Positions 36,333-46,053 of a DNA stretch of 64,000 nt are shown one piece after another (the stretch's first letter is position 1; every line of letters begins with the position of its first letter). Source of the stretch: Phycisphaerales bacterium AB-hyl4 (GTDB lineage: Bacteria > Planctomycetota > Phycisphaerae > Phycisphaerales > Phycisphaeraceae). Both the position numbers and the translations under genes were made by a program. The stretch is taken from the NCBI GenBank assembly GCA_041821185.1, contig JBGUBD010000006.1, positions 62,001-126,000 on the forward strand, written 5' to 3'. Below the pieces are notes generated by a model. It had not been told where the DNA came from. It saw nothing but the letters and a program-made list of their open reading frames with translations, and did not search any database.

Positions 36333-37685
36333 ATGATTATGATAAACAGTTGGATTAACGTGGCCGTTGGTTTGGTGGTGCTTGGTGCCGTCGCTTGCCC
36401 CCTCCCCGCTATCGCGCAGGCAAACGGGGAGAATCCTGGTTCCGTCGTCGAGATCGACCAGGACGGCATGATGCTGCTGAACGGCGAGCGTACATTTGTC
36501 TACGGCCTATATCGTGATCCCTCCGATGATTGGCGGCGGTTCGACGGGATCAGGCAGACCGATGCCAACCTGACCCACAGCTACTATTTCGAGGAGGCGC
36601 GTATCCGCTCGGATAGCGACCTGGAGGCATATATTGCCGACGCCAGGGAGTACCTCGACCTGGCACATCGCCATGGGGTGGGTGTCGCACTTGGCTTGCC
36701 CCGGCACTTGGTGTTAGGGGCCGAATTAGACACGCTCGAGCGGATTATTACAGCCGTCCGGGATAAGCCAGCTCTATGGTTCTGGTACCTGAAGGACGAG
36801 CCGCGCTCCAAGGTTGAGCCTGATACGCTAAAACAATGCTATGCACTGATCAAAGAGCTTGATCCAAACCATCCTGTCGTCTTGGTAGACAACGTGCGCT
36901 GGCTCGGCGTACACGGCGATGCGGCCGATCTGCTCTGGGTCGCGGCTTATCCTGTTCCGTGGGGCATCATGCCATTGGTCGACAGCGTCGATCGCGTTCA
37001 AAAACAACACCCGGACAAGCCCGTCTGGCTGGTCGCCAGTGCAACCGCGGAACTGGCATGGGGGCGTAATGCGCAAGGCAGGCAGCCCGTTCCCGACGCG
37101 GCCCACAGGCCAAGCCCGAAAGAGATACGTGCGCTGGGGCACGGCATGATCGCCGGCGGATCACACGCAGCCATTTACTGGTTCGCCCCCAATCGCTGGC
37201 AGGATATCCGGACGCAAACACCGCAGGTCTGGCGTTCGCTCGTCGATCTGGGCACGGAGTTTCGAACGCTCTTGCCCGCACTTGAGTCCAACGAGCCGGT
37301 GCCGTCTGTCAATATTGAGGTGGACTACGAATCGCGACAGCGTCGGATGGATCGCTCATGGTTATCGGGCAAGGCGGAAGGCTCCTATGCTGAGCCGAAC
37401 GAAATCGTTGCCTGGAAGCGAATGCATGAAGGCAGCCTCTATATCGGACTTGTGAACGCGGGCTATCAAACGCAGGTCAACGTCACCATCGAGCTACCGT
37501 TCGAGTTCAAACGGGTCGTTCAGTATCCGGACGCTATCACGGTCATCGAGCACAACTCTCAGGAGACGATCATTGAATACGACTGGATTCCAGTGGTCGT
37601 CAGGGACATCGAGCAAAGCGACACAATCAATATCGTCATGAACGAAGCGGATACGATCGTCTGGCGAATCGACCCGGCGCGGTAA
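36333..37685 (+). CDS. Secreted TIM-barrel glycoside-hydrolase-like protein
   Basis: 450 residues. A signal peptide (VAVGLVVLGAVACPLPAIAQA) precedes the mature part. The central part, about 40-330, looks like a (beta/alpha)8 barrel: alternating strand ends such as ALWFWYLKDEPRSK, VVLVDNVRW and AIYWFAPN. A Glu in KDEP sits where a clan-A acid/base residue would be. The C-terminal 130 residues are beta-rich with GLVNAGYQTQVNVTIELP. The exact GH family is not recognised. It is placed between a PEP-CTERM and a pseudopilin gene, consistent with an extracellular sugar-acting role. Confidence 0.6.
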   Translation: MIMINSWINVAVGLVVLGAVACPLPAIAQANGENPGSVVEIDQDGMMLLNGERTFVYGLYRDPSDDWRRFDGIRQTDANLTHSYYFEEARIRSDSDLEAYIADAREYLDLAHRHGVGVALGLPRHLVLGAELDTLERIITAVRDKPALWFWYLKDEPRSKVEPDTLKQCYALIKELDPNHPVVLVDNVRWLGVHGDAADLLWVAAYPVPWGIMPLVDSVDRVQKQHPDKPVWLVASATAELAWGRNAQGRQPVPDAAHRPSPKEIRALGHGMIAGGSHAAIYWFAPNRWQDIRTQTPQVWRSLVDLGTEFRTLLPALESNEPVPSVNIEVDYESRQRRMDRSWLSGKAEGSYAEPNEIVAWKRMHEGSLYIGLVNAGYQTQVNVTIELPFEFKRVVQYPDAITVIEHNSQETIIEYDWIPVVVRDIEQSDTINIVMNEADTIVWRIDPAR

Positions 37686-37763
37686 GAAGATGCTGCGACC
37701 GTCGTCTGGGTTGTTGATCCAGGCAAGTTTATTTTTGATGTCTCGGATGTGGAGCCCAATGAC

Positions 37764-38426
37764 ATGAACGAACACTGTGAGACAAGGCACATCAGGAACA
37801 ACCGACTGCCTCATCGCGATGCATTTACACTGATTGAACTTTTGGTGGTACTATCGATCATCGCACTACTGATCAGTCTGTTGCTCCCGGCCCTTCAACG
37901 AGTGCGCGCCGAAGCGCGCGCAGTGACGTGCATGTCCAACATGCGGCAGATCGGTCAGGGCTTGCATTTATACGCGGTTGATTCATCGGAACATATTCCA
38001 GCGGCGAATCCCCCTCAGGCTGGTGTCAACTTCTGGTATCAGTTACTGAGTCCCTATATTGGTGAATTTAGATATGTGAGCACGCCAGACGGTGTATGGC
38101 ATTGTCCGGATAAGGTTGAGCCGCTGACGTGGGCTCCGCATCTTCTCTCTCGAAGCTACGGATACAACCGTGAAATTACGCTTTTTAACACCACTGGTAC
38201 CCCCCCTCGTAATCAAAGGTTCTGGCGTTTGGACGACGTGGCACGGCGGGTCATTGTGATCGAATATCGCAATCCACAAGCGTCGGAAAGTGCCGTAGGC
38301 TTTGCACGCCATGTCGACCTACGTCACAACGAGACGGTCAATTACCTCTATATTGACGGACATGTGATGCGCAGTGGCGAGGATCCGGAGGTCGAGGGCA
38401 ACATCCTCGGCCTTCATGAGCCTTGA
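37764..38426 (+). CDS. Prepilin-like protein with H-X9-DG box
   Basis: About 220 residues. The prepilin cleavage/methylation motif [24 protein letters not shown] is near residue 20. The region from 55 to 180 matches the 'prepilin-type processing-associated' set found beside it in planctomycetes and Lentisphaerae: [19 protein letters not shown] and a [16 protein letters not shown] box equivalent to H-X9-DG. ATG 37764 has GGAG upstream; the frame opens with a GTG at 37749. Such proteins are thought to be pseudopilins, but their role is unknown. Confidence 0.8.
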   Translation: MNEHCETRHIRNNRLPHRDAFTLIELLVVLSIIALLISLLLPALQRVRAEARAVTCMSNMRQIGQGLHLYAVDSSEHIPAANPPQAGVNFWYQLLSPYIGEFRYVSTPDGVWHCPDKVEPLTWAPHLLSRSYGYNREITLFNTTGTPPRNQRFWRLDDVARRVIVIEYRNPQASESAVGFARHVDLRHNETVNYLYIDGHVMRSGEDPEVEGNILGLHEP

Positions 38427-38536
38427 TGTGCGATCAGGTATGCGAGCGATGGACGGTGCTCTCATACGCCTGTCATATGCGGGTTGTTTGGGCAACCGGC
38501 GATGATCAGAGCCTCGCTCCGCACCAGTGAGCTGCC

Positions 38537-38671
38537 TCATGCGTCGCGATCCTCTTGAACCCTGTCACGGAGACGGTGCCTCGTCCGGTTCGGAGATGCT
38601 GCTGCGGCTTCGTCGAGAATGGCCAAGTAGCTGAATGCTTTGTGGTAGTCGACGCACACGTACGTTGCCAT
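38537..38671 (-). pseudogene. IS110-family transposase, N-terminal remnant
   Basis: 44 codons from ATG 38671, starting MATYVCVDYHKAFSYLAILDE, the RuvC-like Asp motif of the IS110 family transposase N-terminus. The frame ends at TGA after a degenerate stretch. The rest of the transposase is missing. The 38427-38841 spacer contains no other gene. Confidence 0.65.
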
Positions 38672-38841
38672 GATGCGCCTCCGGGGTGAAAGGGTGATCG
38701 GCCACGGCATAAATGATGCCTCATCGCGGCCGGCCGTACCAGCGGTTCACGCTATCTCTATGATTGTCGTGATTGTAAGATGTTTTTTTCGTCGTAACGT
38801 CACTGGCATCATTTAGCAGGCACGCATACGTGCAGGATGAG

Positions 38842-40143
38842 ATGAACAAAACCCATTTTTCAGAGTCGGCTCGTGAGGTTCCCGTTGTTGAGCATGCGGA
38901 TGTGATTGTGGCGGGTGGGGGGCCGGCGGGAGTCGCCGCGGCGATTGCCGCCGCACGCAGTGGTGCACGCACGTGCCTGATCGAGACGCATGGCTGCCTC
39001 GGTGGCATCTGGACGGCAGGCCTGCTGTGCTGGATTCTCGACATGCGCAACAAGGCGGGCGTGATGCAGGAAATCCTCGCCCGGCTCGACGCGGCGGGCG
39101 CTCGCAACCAGTCCAACGCATACGACCCTGAAATCATGAAACGCCTGCTCGAACAGATGTGCGTCGAGGCGGGTGTCGTCGTTCGCTTGCATACGCGGGT
39201 GTGCGCTGCGGCGCGGGACAATGACAATCGTCTGGCGGTGGTGATCACCGAATCGAAGTCCGGCCGAGAGGCGTGGGCGGGGCAGGTGTTCATTGATGCG
39301 ACAGGCGACGGCGACCTTGCGGCGCAGGCCGGTTGCGGGTTTGAGGTGGGGCGCGGCGGAAGCGGCGAAACGCAGCCGATGACGCTGATGTGTCTGGTGG
39401 GCGGCATGGAGTTTACCGAGTTGAACGAGAAGGGGTTTTGTCGTGGCGGTGACATCACTAGCCGGGATGCGAAGGACAACCTCGCGGCGGAGATGAACCG
39501 ACTTGGCATTTCGCCTTCGTATGCCGACCCGACGCTGTTTCCCGTGCGAGGCGACCTGATTGGTGTGATGGTGAATCACGAGTATGGCGTTTCGGCAATG
39601 GATGCGCAGCAGATTACGGAGGCGACGATCAACGCCCGCGCGGAGGTGCATCAGGTTATTGACGCGCTGCGTGCTGCTGGTGGCGTGTGGTGCAACGCCC
39701 GCATTGTCGCGACGGGTGAGCAGATTGGCGTGCGCGAAGGTCGCCGGGTGCACGGCCGATACGTGGTCAGCGATGCAGATCTCACCGAGGGAAAACGCCA
39801 CGACGATGCGGTATGTCATGTTACGTTCGGCATTGATGTGCATGCGACGAACCCGGTGAAGTCCGGCACGAAGTCGATTGAAGCCATGCCGTTCAAGGCA
39901 CAGTCTTACGACATCCCGTACCGGGCGTTGATCGCGCGCGATGTGGATGGCCTGCTGCTGGCGGGGCGGTGCATCAGCGGCGACTTTTTCGCACATGCCA
40001 GCTATCGCGTTACGGGGAACGCGGTCGCGTTGGGGCAGGCGGCGGGCGTCGCCGGGGCGGTGGCGGCGTGTGAGGGGCAGTTGCCGCATGCGTTGTCGTG
40101 GCCGAAGATCAAGGCGCAGCTTGATGAGCTGATGTCGGCATGA
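38842..40143 (+). CDS. FAD-dependent oxidoreductase (PF12831-like)
   Basis: About 433 residues. The N-terminal FAD-binding motif DVIVAGGGPAGVAAAIAAAR is followed by LIETHGCLGGIWTAGLL and a second nucleotide motif, VFIDATGDGDLAAQAGC. The C-terminal DVDGLLLAGRCISGDF and an Ala-rich helix complete the fold. Members occur in many carbohydrate clusters, with unknown substrates. ATG 38842 follows AGGATGAG. Its stop is 94 bases before the IS3 element. It probably belongs to the catabolic run at 42-49 kb, now separated by the IS. Confidence 0.8.
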   Translation: MNKTHFSESAREVPVVEHADVIVAGGGPAGVAAAIAAARSGARTCLIETHGCLGGIWTAGLLCWILDMRNKAGVMQEILARLDAAGARNQSNAYDPEIMKRLLEQMCVEAGVVVRLHTRVCAAARDNDNRLAVVITESKSGREAWAGQVFIDATGDGDLAAQAGCGFEVGRGGSGETQPMTLMCLVGGMEFTELNEKGFCRGGDITSRDAKDNLAAEMNRLGISPSYADPTLFPVRGDLIGVMVNHEYGVSAMDAQQITEATINARAEVHQVIDALRAAGGVWCNARIVATGEQIGVREGRRVHGRYVVSDADLTEGKRHDDAVCHVTFGIDVHATNPVKSGTKSIEAMPFKAQSYDIPYRALIARDVDGLLLAGRCISGDFFAHASYRVTGNAVALGQAAGVAGAVAACEGQLPHALSWPKIKAQLDELMSA

Positions 40144-40317
40144 TCGCGCTTGTTGATTTCGCACTGAGAGCGTCGCCCGCCCTGTTCGAAAATTCCATCG
40201 CAGGTAATCGGGGGTATGACAAAGATATGATTGGCGTGACCTGCCCCCGAATAACCAGTCTAGGAAATATGCGAGGATATCGCTGTACTGGACGCATTTG
40301 GGAAAGGCAGGATTCAC

Positions 40318-40604
40318 ATGGCCAGGAAGCGTTACACGGCGGAACAGATCATCGGCAAGCTTCGTGCAATCGAAGTTCACATCAACTCGGGCATGACGGC
40401 TGAGCAAGCGGCTCGTCGTGAAGAAGTCTCGGAGCAGACGTTTTACCGCTGGCGGAAAGAGTACGGCGGGATGAAGCTGGACCAGGCGAAGCGGCTGAAG
40501 GAACTGGAGAAGGAGAACGCTTCCGGGGGCGGCTCAAAAAGCTGGTAGCGGACTTGAGCCTGGACAAGCAGATGCTGCAGGAGGTGTCGGCGGGAAACTT
40601 CTGA
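40318..40604 (+). pseudogene. IS3 orfA, frameshifted
   Basis: Starts MARKRYTAEQIIGKLRAIEV, with the HTH_Tnp_1 pattern EQAARREEVSEQTFYRWRKEYGG split across two helices. At 40520-40529 an extra CTTCCGGGGG-type segment (net +8) breaks the leucine zipper just after KELEKENA. The expected continuation, LKKLVADLSLDKQMLQEV, is found in the next frame and stops at 40604. Confidence 0.85.
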
Positions 40605-41466
40605 GCCCGCGCAAGAAGCGTGAAGCGGTCGATGTGTTGACGGATCGCTTTGCGGTCTCGCAGAGGCGGGCCTGCAAGTTGTTGAATCAGCCGCGTGCGA
40701 CGCAGCGTTATCTGCCGACGGTTCGTGATGATGAAGCGCCGCTGACGCGTCGGGTCATCGCGTTGGCTTCGATGTTCGGCCGTTATGGGCAATCGTATGA
40801 TTCACGGGTTGTTGCGACGGGAAGGCTGGTGGGTGAACCATAAACGTGTGGAACGGATCTGGCGGCGTGTAGGCTTGAAAGTCCCTGCAAAACAGCCCAA
40901 ACACGGCCGGTTGTGGTTGCATGATGGTTCATGCATTCGGCTTCGGCCCGAGCGTCGGGATCATGTGTGGGCCTATGACTTCGTGCAGGCGCGAACGCGT
41001 GACGGCCGGAACTTCCGCATGCTGACGATCATCGATGAGTACACAAGGGAATGCCTGGCGATCGATGTGGGCCGGAAGCTGAACCATGATGATGTGCTCG
41101 AACGGCTGGCGTGGCTGATGGCGACGCGTGGCGTGCCGGATCATATTCGTTCAGACAGCGGCAGCGAGTTCACGGCGAAGACGGTGCGTCGCTGGCTCAA
41201 ACGTGTGGGCGTGAAGACGCTGTTCATCGCGCCGGGCAGTCCACTTCCGGGGGTGGGAGTACGGCTATATCGAGTCGTTCAATGGCAAACTGGCGGATGA
41301 GCTGCTGGAGCGTGAGGTGTTCGACACGTTGTACGAGGCGAAGGTGCTGATCGAGCGTTGGCGGGTGGACTACAACACGGTTCGGCCGCATTCGTCGCTG
41401 GGCTCCGACCGCCGCCCCGGAGGCATGGCTCAGCATCCCCTCGGGGCAACCGTTCGACTAACATAG
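40605..41466 (+). pseudogene. IS3 orfB transposase, frameshifted
   Basis: An rve-type DDE transposase. The HTH part (RFAVSQRRACKLLNQPRATQRYL) is followed by a +1 change near 40791, then HVWAYDFVQARTRDGRNFRML (first Asp) and HIRSDSGSEFTAKTVRRWL (second Asp). A second CTTCCGGGGG insertion (41244-41253, net +10) breaks the frame before the last Glu, which lies in YGYIESFNGKLADELL. Stop TAG at 41464-41466. Confidence 0.85.
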
Positions 41467-41910
41467 AGGTGGTACAAACCATGGGGGTAGGTCACGCATT
41501 CCGCGTGTACGATGCTGGAGTACATCCCCTGGCTTCGATCGTGTTTCATTGAGCCGGCCACCGTGGCGGATGGGGTTTCGTGACCCCCGTGCAATCCGGT
41601 GCCGGCACCACGCTTCGGCCGGATGCGATCGATCGTGCCTGCATGGAAAGCGAGGTGTGCGAGGCATGATGCAGAAGGCAAACAACACCAGCCCAATGGA
41701 TACAGTCACAGTCTTTCGCTACACCGACCGATCCAAGTCGTTCAACGACAGGAGGGCATTCACTAATGAAGATGTAGATTCGCAATCATCGAGTTGGATA
41801 CTACATGGCGGATGGCGCCAGAGATGTTCGTGCTTATGTCGATTATAACGAGTATGTATTTGTTGTTATCGCATTGTGTTTCATACAATTCCGTGCGATA
41901 AAGGTGTGAC

Positions 41911-43146
41911 ATGCGACCAGAATGGACTGATGTTGCCGTAGGAACCGTGAGAATGAATTTGTCGTCCGAACATGGTCAGATGGAATTTACTACAAGTGTG
42001 TCGCGCTGCGTAACGCCGGCGTCAGGGCAATACTTTTTCGGCTACTACGAGAAGTCGCCGTGGCATCGCTCGGAGCGGTGGCTGCTGGCGTGTCGGGCGG
42101 CGTATCAGGGTCGCCCGCCGGAGGCGGATGACTGTCTTGCCGTCGGCACCATCGACCTGCAGAACGACTGCGCGTTTACGCCCCTGGCCGAGACCAGGGC
42201 GTGGAACTGGCAGCAGGGTTGCATGCTTCAGTGGCTGGACGCGTCGCACATTATTTTCAATGACCGCGAGAACGAGCGGTGCGTCGCGGTGATCCTCAAT
42301 ATTCACAGTGGCGAGCGGCGAACTTTGCCGCGGCCGATATACACCATCTGTCCGCGGACTGGCATCGTCAGTTCGCTGAACTTCGCCCGGCTGCATCGGC
42401 TCCGGCCCGGCTATGGCTACGCGGGGGTGCCGGACGCCACGGCTGACGTGGATGCACCCGAGGACGATGGGCTGTGGGTAATGAATCTGCAAACCAGCGA
42501 AGCCAAACTGATCTGCTCGATTGCCGAGGCTCGGCGGCTGCTGCCTGAGGCGGTCCGGGGAGGCGGGTCGCATTGGATGAACCACGCCCAGTTCGCACCG
42601 GGCGGCCGTCGGCTGGCGGTGCTGCATCGATGGCATCCGGGGAAAGCAACGTCGCCGCATCGGACGCGGATGCTGACGATGGATGTCGACGGGAGCGAGG
42701 TGTATCCGCTGATCGATGCGGGGATGTGCTCGCACTACGACTGGCGGGATGACCAGCACCTGCTGGCCTATGCGCGGGTGGCGGGCGATAATGGGGCGAG
42801 CGATGGGTTTTTCTGCTTCCGCGATCGCACGGCCGAGGCGAAGCAACTGGCAGCGGGGCAGTTGTCGGAGGACGGGCATTGCAGCTATTCGCCGGACGGG
42901 CAATGGGTGCTCAACGACACGTATCCGGATCCGGCGGATGGTTGCCGAACGTTGATGCTGGTGCGGGCGAGCGATGGGGCCATCTTCAAGATTGGCCGTT
43001 TTTACAGTCCGATGCCCGATCAGGCGGAGATCCGCTGCGATCTGCACCCGCGCTGGCGGCCGGATGGTCGGGCGGTCTGTATCGACTCGGTGCATGAAGG
43101 TCGGCGGGCCATGTACACGATCGACGTGGGCCCGCTGATTGATTGA
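41911..43146 (+). CDS. Oligogalacturonate-lyase-like beta-propeller protein (paralog 1)
   Basis: 411 residues. The sequence has repeated propeller blades ending in S/APDG-type turns. Four His-containing motifs stand where the oligogalacturonate lyase (PF14583) metal site lies: HWMNHAQFAPGGRRLAVLHRW, GMCSHYDWRDDQHLLAY, DGHCSYSPDGQWVLNDTYPD and CDLHPRWRPDGRAVCIDS. I infer a metal-dependent lyase or an inactive relative acting on a uronate; the substrate is unknown. ATG 41911 has AAGGTG five bases upstream; ATG 41953 is an alternative. No signal peptide. A close relative is at 55941. The 416-base gap before the gene, 41495-41910, shows only short, unsupported frames. Confidence 0.7.
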   Translation: MRPEWTDVAVGTVRMNLSSEHGQMEFTTSVSRCVTPASGQYFFGYYEKSPWHRSERWLLACRAAYQGRPPEADDCLAVGTIDLQNDCAFTPLAETRAWNWQQGCMLQWLDASHIIFNDRENERCVAVILNIHSGERRTLPRPIYTICPRTGIVSSLNFARLHRLRPGYGYAGVPDATADVDAPEDDGLWVMNLQTSEAKLICSIAEARRLLPEAVRGGGSHWMNHAQFAPGGRRLAVLHRWHPGKATSPHRTRMLTMDVDGSEVYPLIDAGMCSHYDWRDDQHLLAYARVAGDNGASDGFFCFRDRTAEAKQLAAGQLSEDGHCSYSPDGQWVLNDTYPDPADGCRTLMLVRASDGAIFKIGRFYSPMPDQAEIRCDLHPRWRPDGRAVCIDSVHEGRRAMYTIDVGPLID

Positions 43147-43170
43147 CAACGCTGACAAGTGAGAAACTTG

Positions 43171-46044
43171 ATGCATATTCACGTTCTTCCCTACACCATT
43201 GATCTCACTGGCTCATGGGCCTTCGCTTATGCGGCGTCGTCGGGCGAGGGCGCGACGCCGGCGCTGTTGCCGGAGGCGGCGGCGCGGGGTTCGATGCCGA
43301 TGCCCGGCTTCTGGGACGATCATCTGGATCGGCTCAAGGCTGGCGGTTTCTCAGACACGTTGCGGTTCACCCCGGACCACCAGCCGATCCGGTTCCCGAT
43401 GACCGGCGAAGCGCCGGACGCCTCGCTGCCCTACCTGGTTGGCGTGGGGCAGTACGAGCATCGCTTTGATGCGCCGGCGGACGGACGCGTGACGTTCGAG
43501 TGTGGCCCCACATTTGTCGAGGCCTGGCTGTGGGTCAACGGCCGATGCGTGGCGCATCAGCCTCACTACAGCACGCGCTGGTCGGTGGTGCTGGATGGTT
43601 TTCTAAAGCCTGGCGAGACGAATCGGCTGAGCTTGCAGGTCAGCAACGCTCGGCCGCGGACGATGGGCTGCATCACCCGGGGATTCAAGGGCTACTCGGC
43701 TGGCATTGCCGGGCCGGTGCGACTGCGCATGACCGGGCCGGGGCGCATCGCCGACTGTTATGTGCAGCCGAGCGAGAACGAGGCTTCGCTGCGGTGGCGG
43801 ATTGACGTCGATCGGCCGGGCGAAGGGCGTGGCATGAACCTGGCTTGGCGGATGGTTGATCCGGAAACCAGCGAAGCGATGCACGAAGGCGTGCAGCCGG
43901 TGACGGCAGGGGTGAATACCTGGAACAGCGATGCGGCGGGACTGGCGTGCTGGTCGGATCGCGTGCCGAAGCGCTACCGGATCGAACTGGCGTTGCACGT
44001 CGATGGCGTACAGTCCGATGGCCATGAACAGATGTTCGGCTTGCGGTGGATCGAGGCGGAAGGTTTCGGCCTTCGATTGAATGGCGAGCCCGTCTATCTG
44101 CGCGGCGCCACCGAACATGCCTACTACCCGCTGACGTGCACGATGCCACTGGACAGGGCCACCTATCGCGCCAACATTCAGCGGATGCAAGCGCTGGGCT
44201 TCAACTGGCTGCGTTTTCACACGTGGACCCCGCCCGAGCCCTACCTGGAAGCGGCGGACGAGTTGGGCATGCTCATCCAGGTCGAGCCGCCGATGGGGGC
44301 CGGCGATGAACAGTGGGCGGATGTCCTGCGAGCCTGCCGACGGCATCCCAGCGTAGTCATCTACTGCGCCGGCAACGAAGAACTGCTCGACGAAGCCAAG
44401 CTCGATCAACTGGAGCAGTGGGCGACCATACGGCGCGAGCTAGCGCCCGAGGCGATGTTCAACCCGCACGAAGCGCTGCGCGGCATCGAGTATGGCTGGA
44501 ATGATGAAGACCTCGGCGACGACGCGCAGCAAGAACCTTACCTGCACAACCCCCGCCGGCTGGAACGGCTCAAGACCTTCAGCGACTGCATCGGCCAGTT
44601 CGCCTGGGGCCTGCACAGCTACCGTAGTACGGACAGCGACCCGGCGCTCATCGACGATCGGCTGGGCAGCTACGAGCGCCCCTGCCTGTCGCACGAAATC
44701 TGCATCCACGGCAGCTACATCGATCTGGACCTCGAACACCGTTACCAGGGCACGCGCATCGGCACACAGCTATATGCGGCCGTACGGGAACATCTGCGCG
44801 AGCGCGGTCTGGAACATCGTGCGGCCGAATACTACGTCAACTCCTGCGCGTGGATGCGCCGGTTGCGCAAGCACACTGTGGAAGGTGTTCGGCGGTGCCA
44901 GCGGGTGGCTGGCTACGACCTGCTCGGCGCGGTCGATCACCACTGGCACCGCACCGGCTACCCGTGCGGCATCATGAACGAGTTTTACGAGATGAAGCCC
45001 GGCGAGACGGCCGAGGACGTCCGCCGATATAACGGCGCCAGCGTGCTACTGCTGGATCATGACAATCGCTGGGTGTGCACGGCCGGGGAATCCTGGGCCG
45101 CCACGCTCAGCGTCTCGCTGTTCGAGCAAGCGGCCGTCGATGCGGCGCAGGTGCAGTGGTGCTTGCGCGATGAGACGGGACACATTCACAAGCAGGGGGC
45201 GTGGCCGGTTGCGCCACTGGCCAACGGGCAGCTCAGTGAACTGGGCACGATCGCGTTCAGCGCCCCGCAACTGGCCGAGCCGGCGGCGCTGGTGCTGGAA
45301 GTACGGCTGACCGGCGAAACACTGCAACTGGACAATCGCTGGCCGCTGTGGGTCTATCCGTCGATGCGTGCGGTGGATCAGCCGATCACGGCCGACACCG
45401 CGGTGGCCGACGCATGGCCTGCCCTGCGCGAAGCTGCGGCATCAAGCGCCGAAGAAGGCGAACCGCTGCGCGTGGTCAGCGATCTGTCGGAAGCGGATCT
45501 CGAGGCGCTGGTGCGTGGGGGGCGGGTGTTGCTGTTGGGGGCCGGGCCTTTCCCGTCGCAAGTGACGGTCTACCAGGTCGCCTGTGCCGGCCGGGCGGAG
45601 GGGAACGTGGCCACGTGCATCGCGGATCATCCGATCACCCGCCGACTGCCGCACACCGGCTTTTGCGACTGGGACTTTCAGCAGATGATCGATGGCGGCG
45701 CGGCCGTGCAGCTTGATGAGCTTGATGAGCTGGACGCGCCGGTGCAGCCGATCGTGGAGGTGGTCAGCTCGTTCAAGGATGCCAGGCAGCAGGCGGCGCT
45801 GTTCGAGGTGCGCGTGGGCGAGGGGCGGCTGCTGGTGTGTTCGCTGGGGCTGAAGCCGGACGATCCCGCCGCCGCGCATCTGTTGACCGGCTGCATCGCC
45901 TACGCGTGTTCCAAGGAGTTCGCCCCCGTTCGGGCCCTGGAGCCGAGCACGTTGAAAGCGCTGATGCACAACCGGCCCACCCGCCAGGCGCTCGTCGGCA
46001 CCGACGAGGGCTTTGATGAGCGGGCGCAGCTAAAATCATGGTAA
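43171..46044 (+). CDS. Glycoside hydrolase family 2-like enzyme
   Basis: About 957 residues, longer than a typical GH2 (700-1000). A sugar-binding N-terminal domain (YLVGVGQYEHRFDAP with FVEAWLWVNG), an Ig-like domain and a TIM barrel are recognisable. The likely acid/base Glu is in VIYCAGNEELL near residue 400, and the nucleophile is in CLSHEICIHGSY near 508. The C-terminal 300 residues resemble a glutamine-amidotransferase-like fold with ALVRGGRVLLLGAG. No signal peptide, so it probably acts on imported oligosaccharides. ATG 43171 is 24 bases after the propeller stop; the two genes are co-transcribed. Confidence 0.8.
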   Translation: MHIHVLPYTIDLTGSWAFAYAASSGEGATPALLPEAAARGSMPMPGFWDDHLDRLKAGGFSDTLRFTPDHQPIRFPMTGEAPDASLPYLVGVGQYEHRFDAPADGRVTFECGPTFVEAWLWVNGRCVAHQPHYSTRWSVVLDGFLKPGETNRLSLQVSNARPRTMGCITRGFKGYSAGIAGPVRLRMTGPGRIADCYVQPSENEASLRWRIDVDRPGEGRGMNLAWRMVDPETSEAMHEGVQPVTAGVNTWNSDAAGLACWSDRVPKRYRIELALHVDGVQSDGHEQMFGLRWIEAEGFGLRLNGEPVYLRGATEHAYYPLTCTMPLDRATYRANIQRMQALGFNWLRFHTWTPPEPYLEAADELGMLIQVEPPMGAGDEQWADVLRACRRHPSVVIYCAGNEELLDEAKLDQLEQWATIRRELAPEAMFNPHEALRGIEYGWNDEDLGDDAQQEPYLHNPRRLERLKTFSDCIGQFAWGLHSYRSTDSDPALIDDRLGSYERPCLSHEICIHGSYIDLDLEHRYQGTRIGTQLYAAVREHLRERGLEHRAAEYYVNSCAWMRRLRKHTVEGVRRCQRVAGYDLLGAVDHHWHRTGYPCGIMNEFYEMKPGETAEDVRRYNGASVLLLDHDNRWVCTAGESWAATLSVSLFEQAAVDAAQVQWCLRDETGHIHKQGAWPVAPLANGQLSELGTIAFSAPQLAEPAALVLEVRLTGETLQLDNRWPLWVYPSMRAVDQPITADTAVADAWPALREAAASSAEEGEPLRVVSDLSEADLEALVRGGRVLLLGAGPFPSQVTVYQVACAGRAEGNVATCIADHPITRRLPHTGFCDWDFQQMIDGGAAVQLDELDELDAPVQPIVEVVSSFKDARQQAALFEVRVGEGRLLVCSLGLKPDDPAAAHLLTGCIAYACSKEFAPVRALEPSTLKALMHNRPTRQALVGTDEGFDERAQLKSW

Positions 46045-46053
46045 GGCCAACAC

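Larger units (their letters stand above)
40237..41494 (+). mobile_element. IS3-family insertion sequence, disrupted
   Basis: Terminal inverted repeats TGACCTGCCCCC (left, 40237) and TGACCTACCCCC (right, read on minus from 41494) differ at one base and bound 1258 bp. GCG also precedes both, so the true ends could be three bases further out. orfA and orfB are both broken by frameshifts. No convincing target duplication was found; the flanks GATTGGCG and CGCATTCC do not match as direct repeats. Confidence 0.85.

Noticed and set aside
38860..40407. 515-residue minus-strand open frame
   Set aside because: Antisense to the FAD oxidoreductase; shows no motif and is Arg/His-rich.
41565..41848. Short frames in the 416-base gap before propeller 1
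   Set aside because: They have no domain and composition unlike neighbours; one short frame with AGGAGG upstream encodes only MKM-stop at about 41766.
42022..43182. 386-residue minus-strand open frame
   Set aside because: Antisense to propeller 1. A matching shadow appears in shorter form in propeller 2, so it follows the coding strand, not its own selection.
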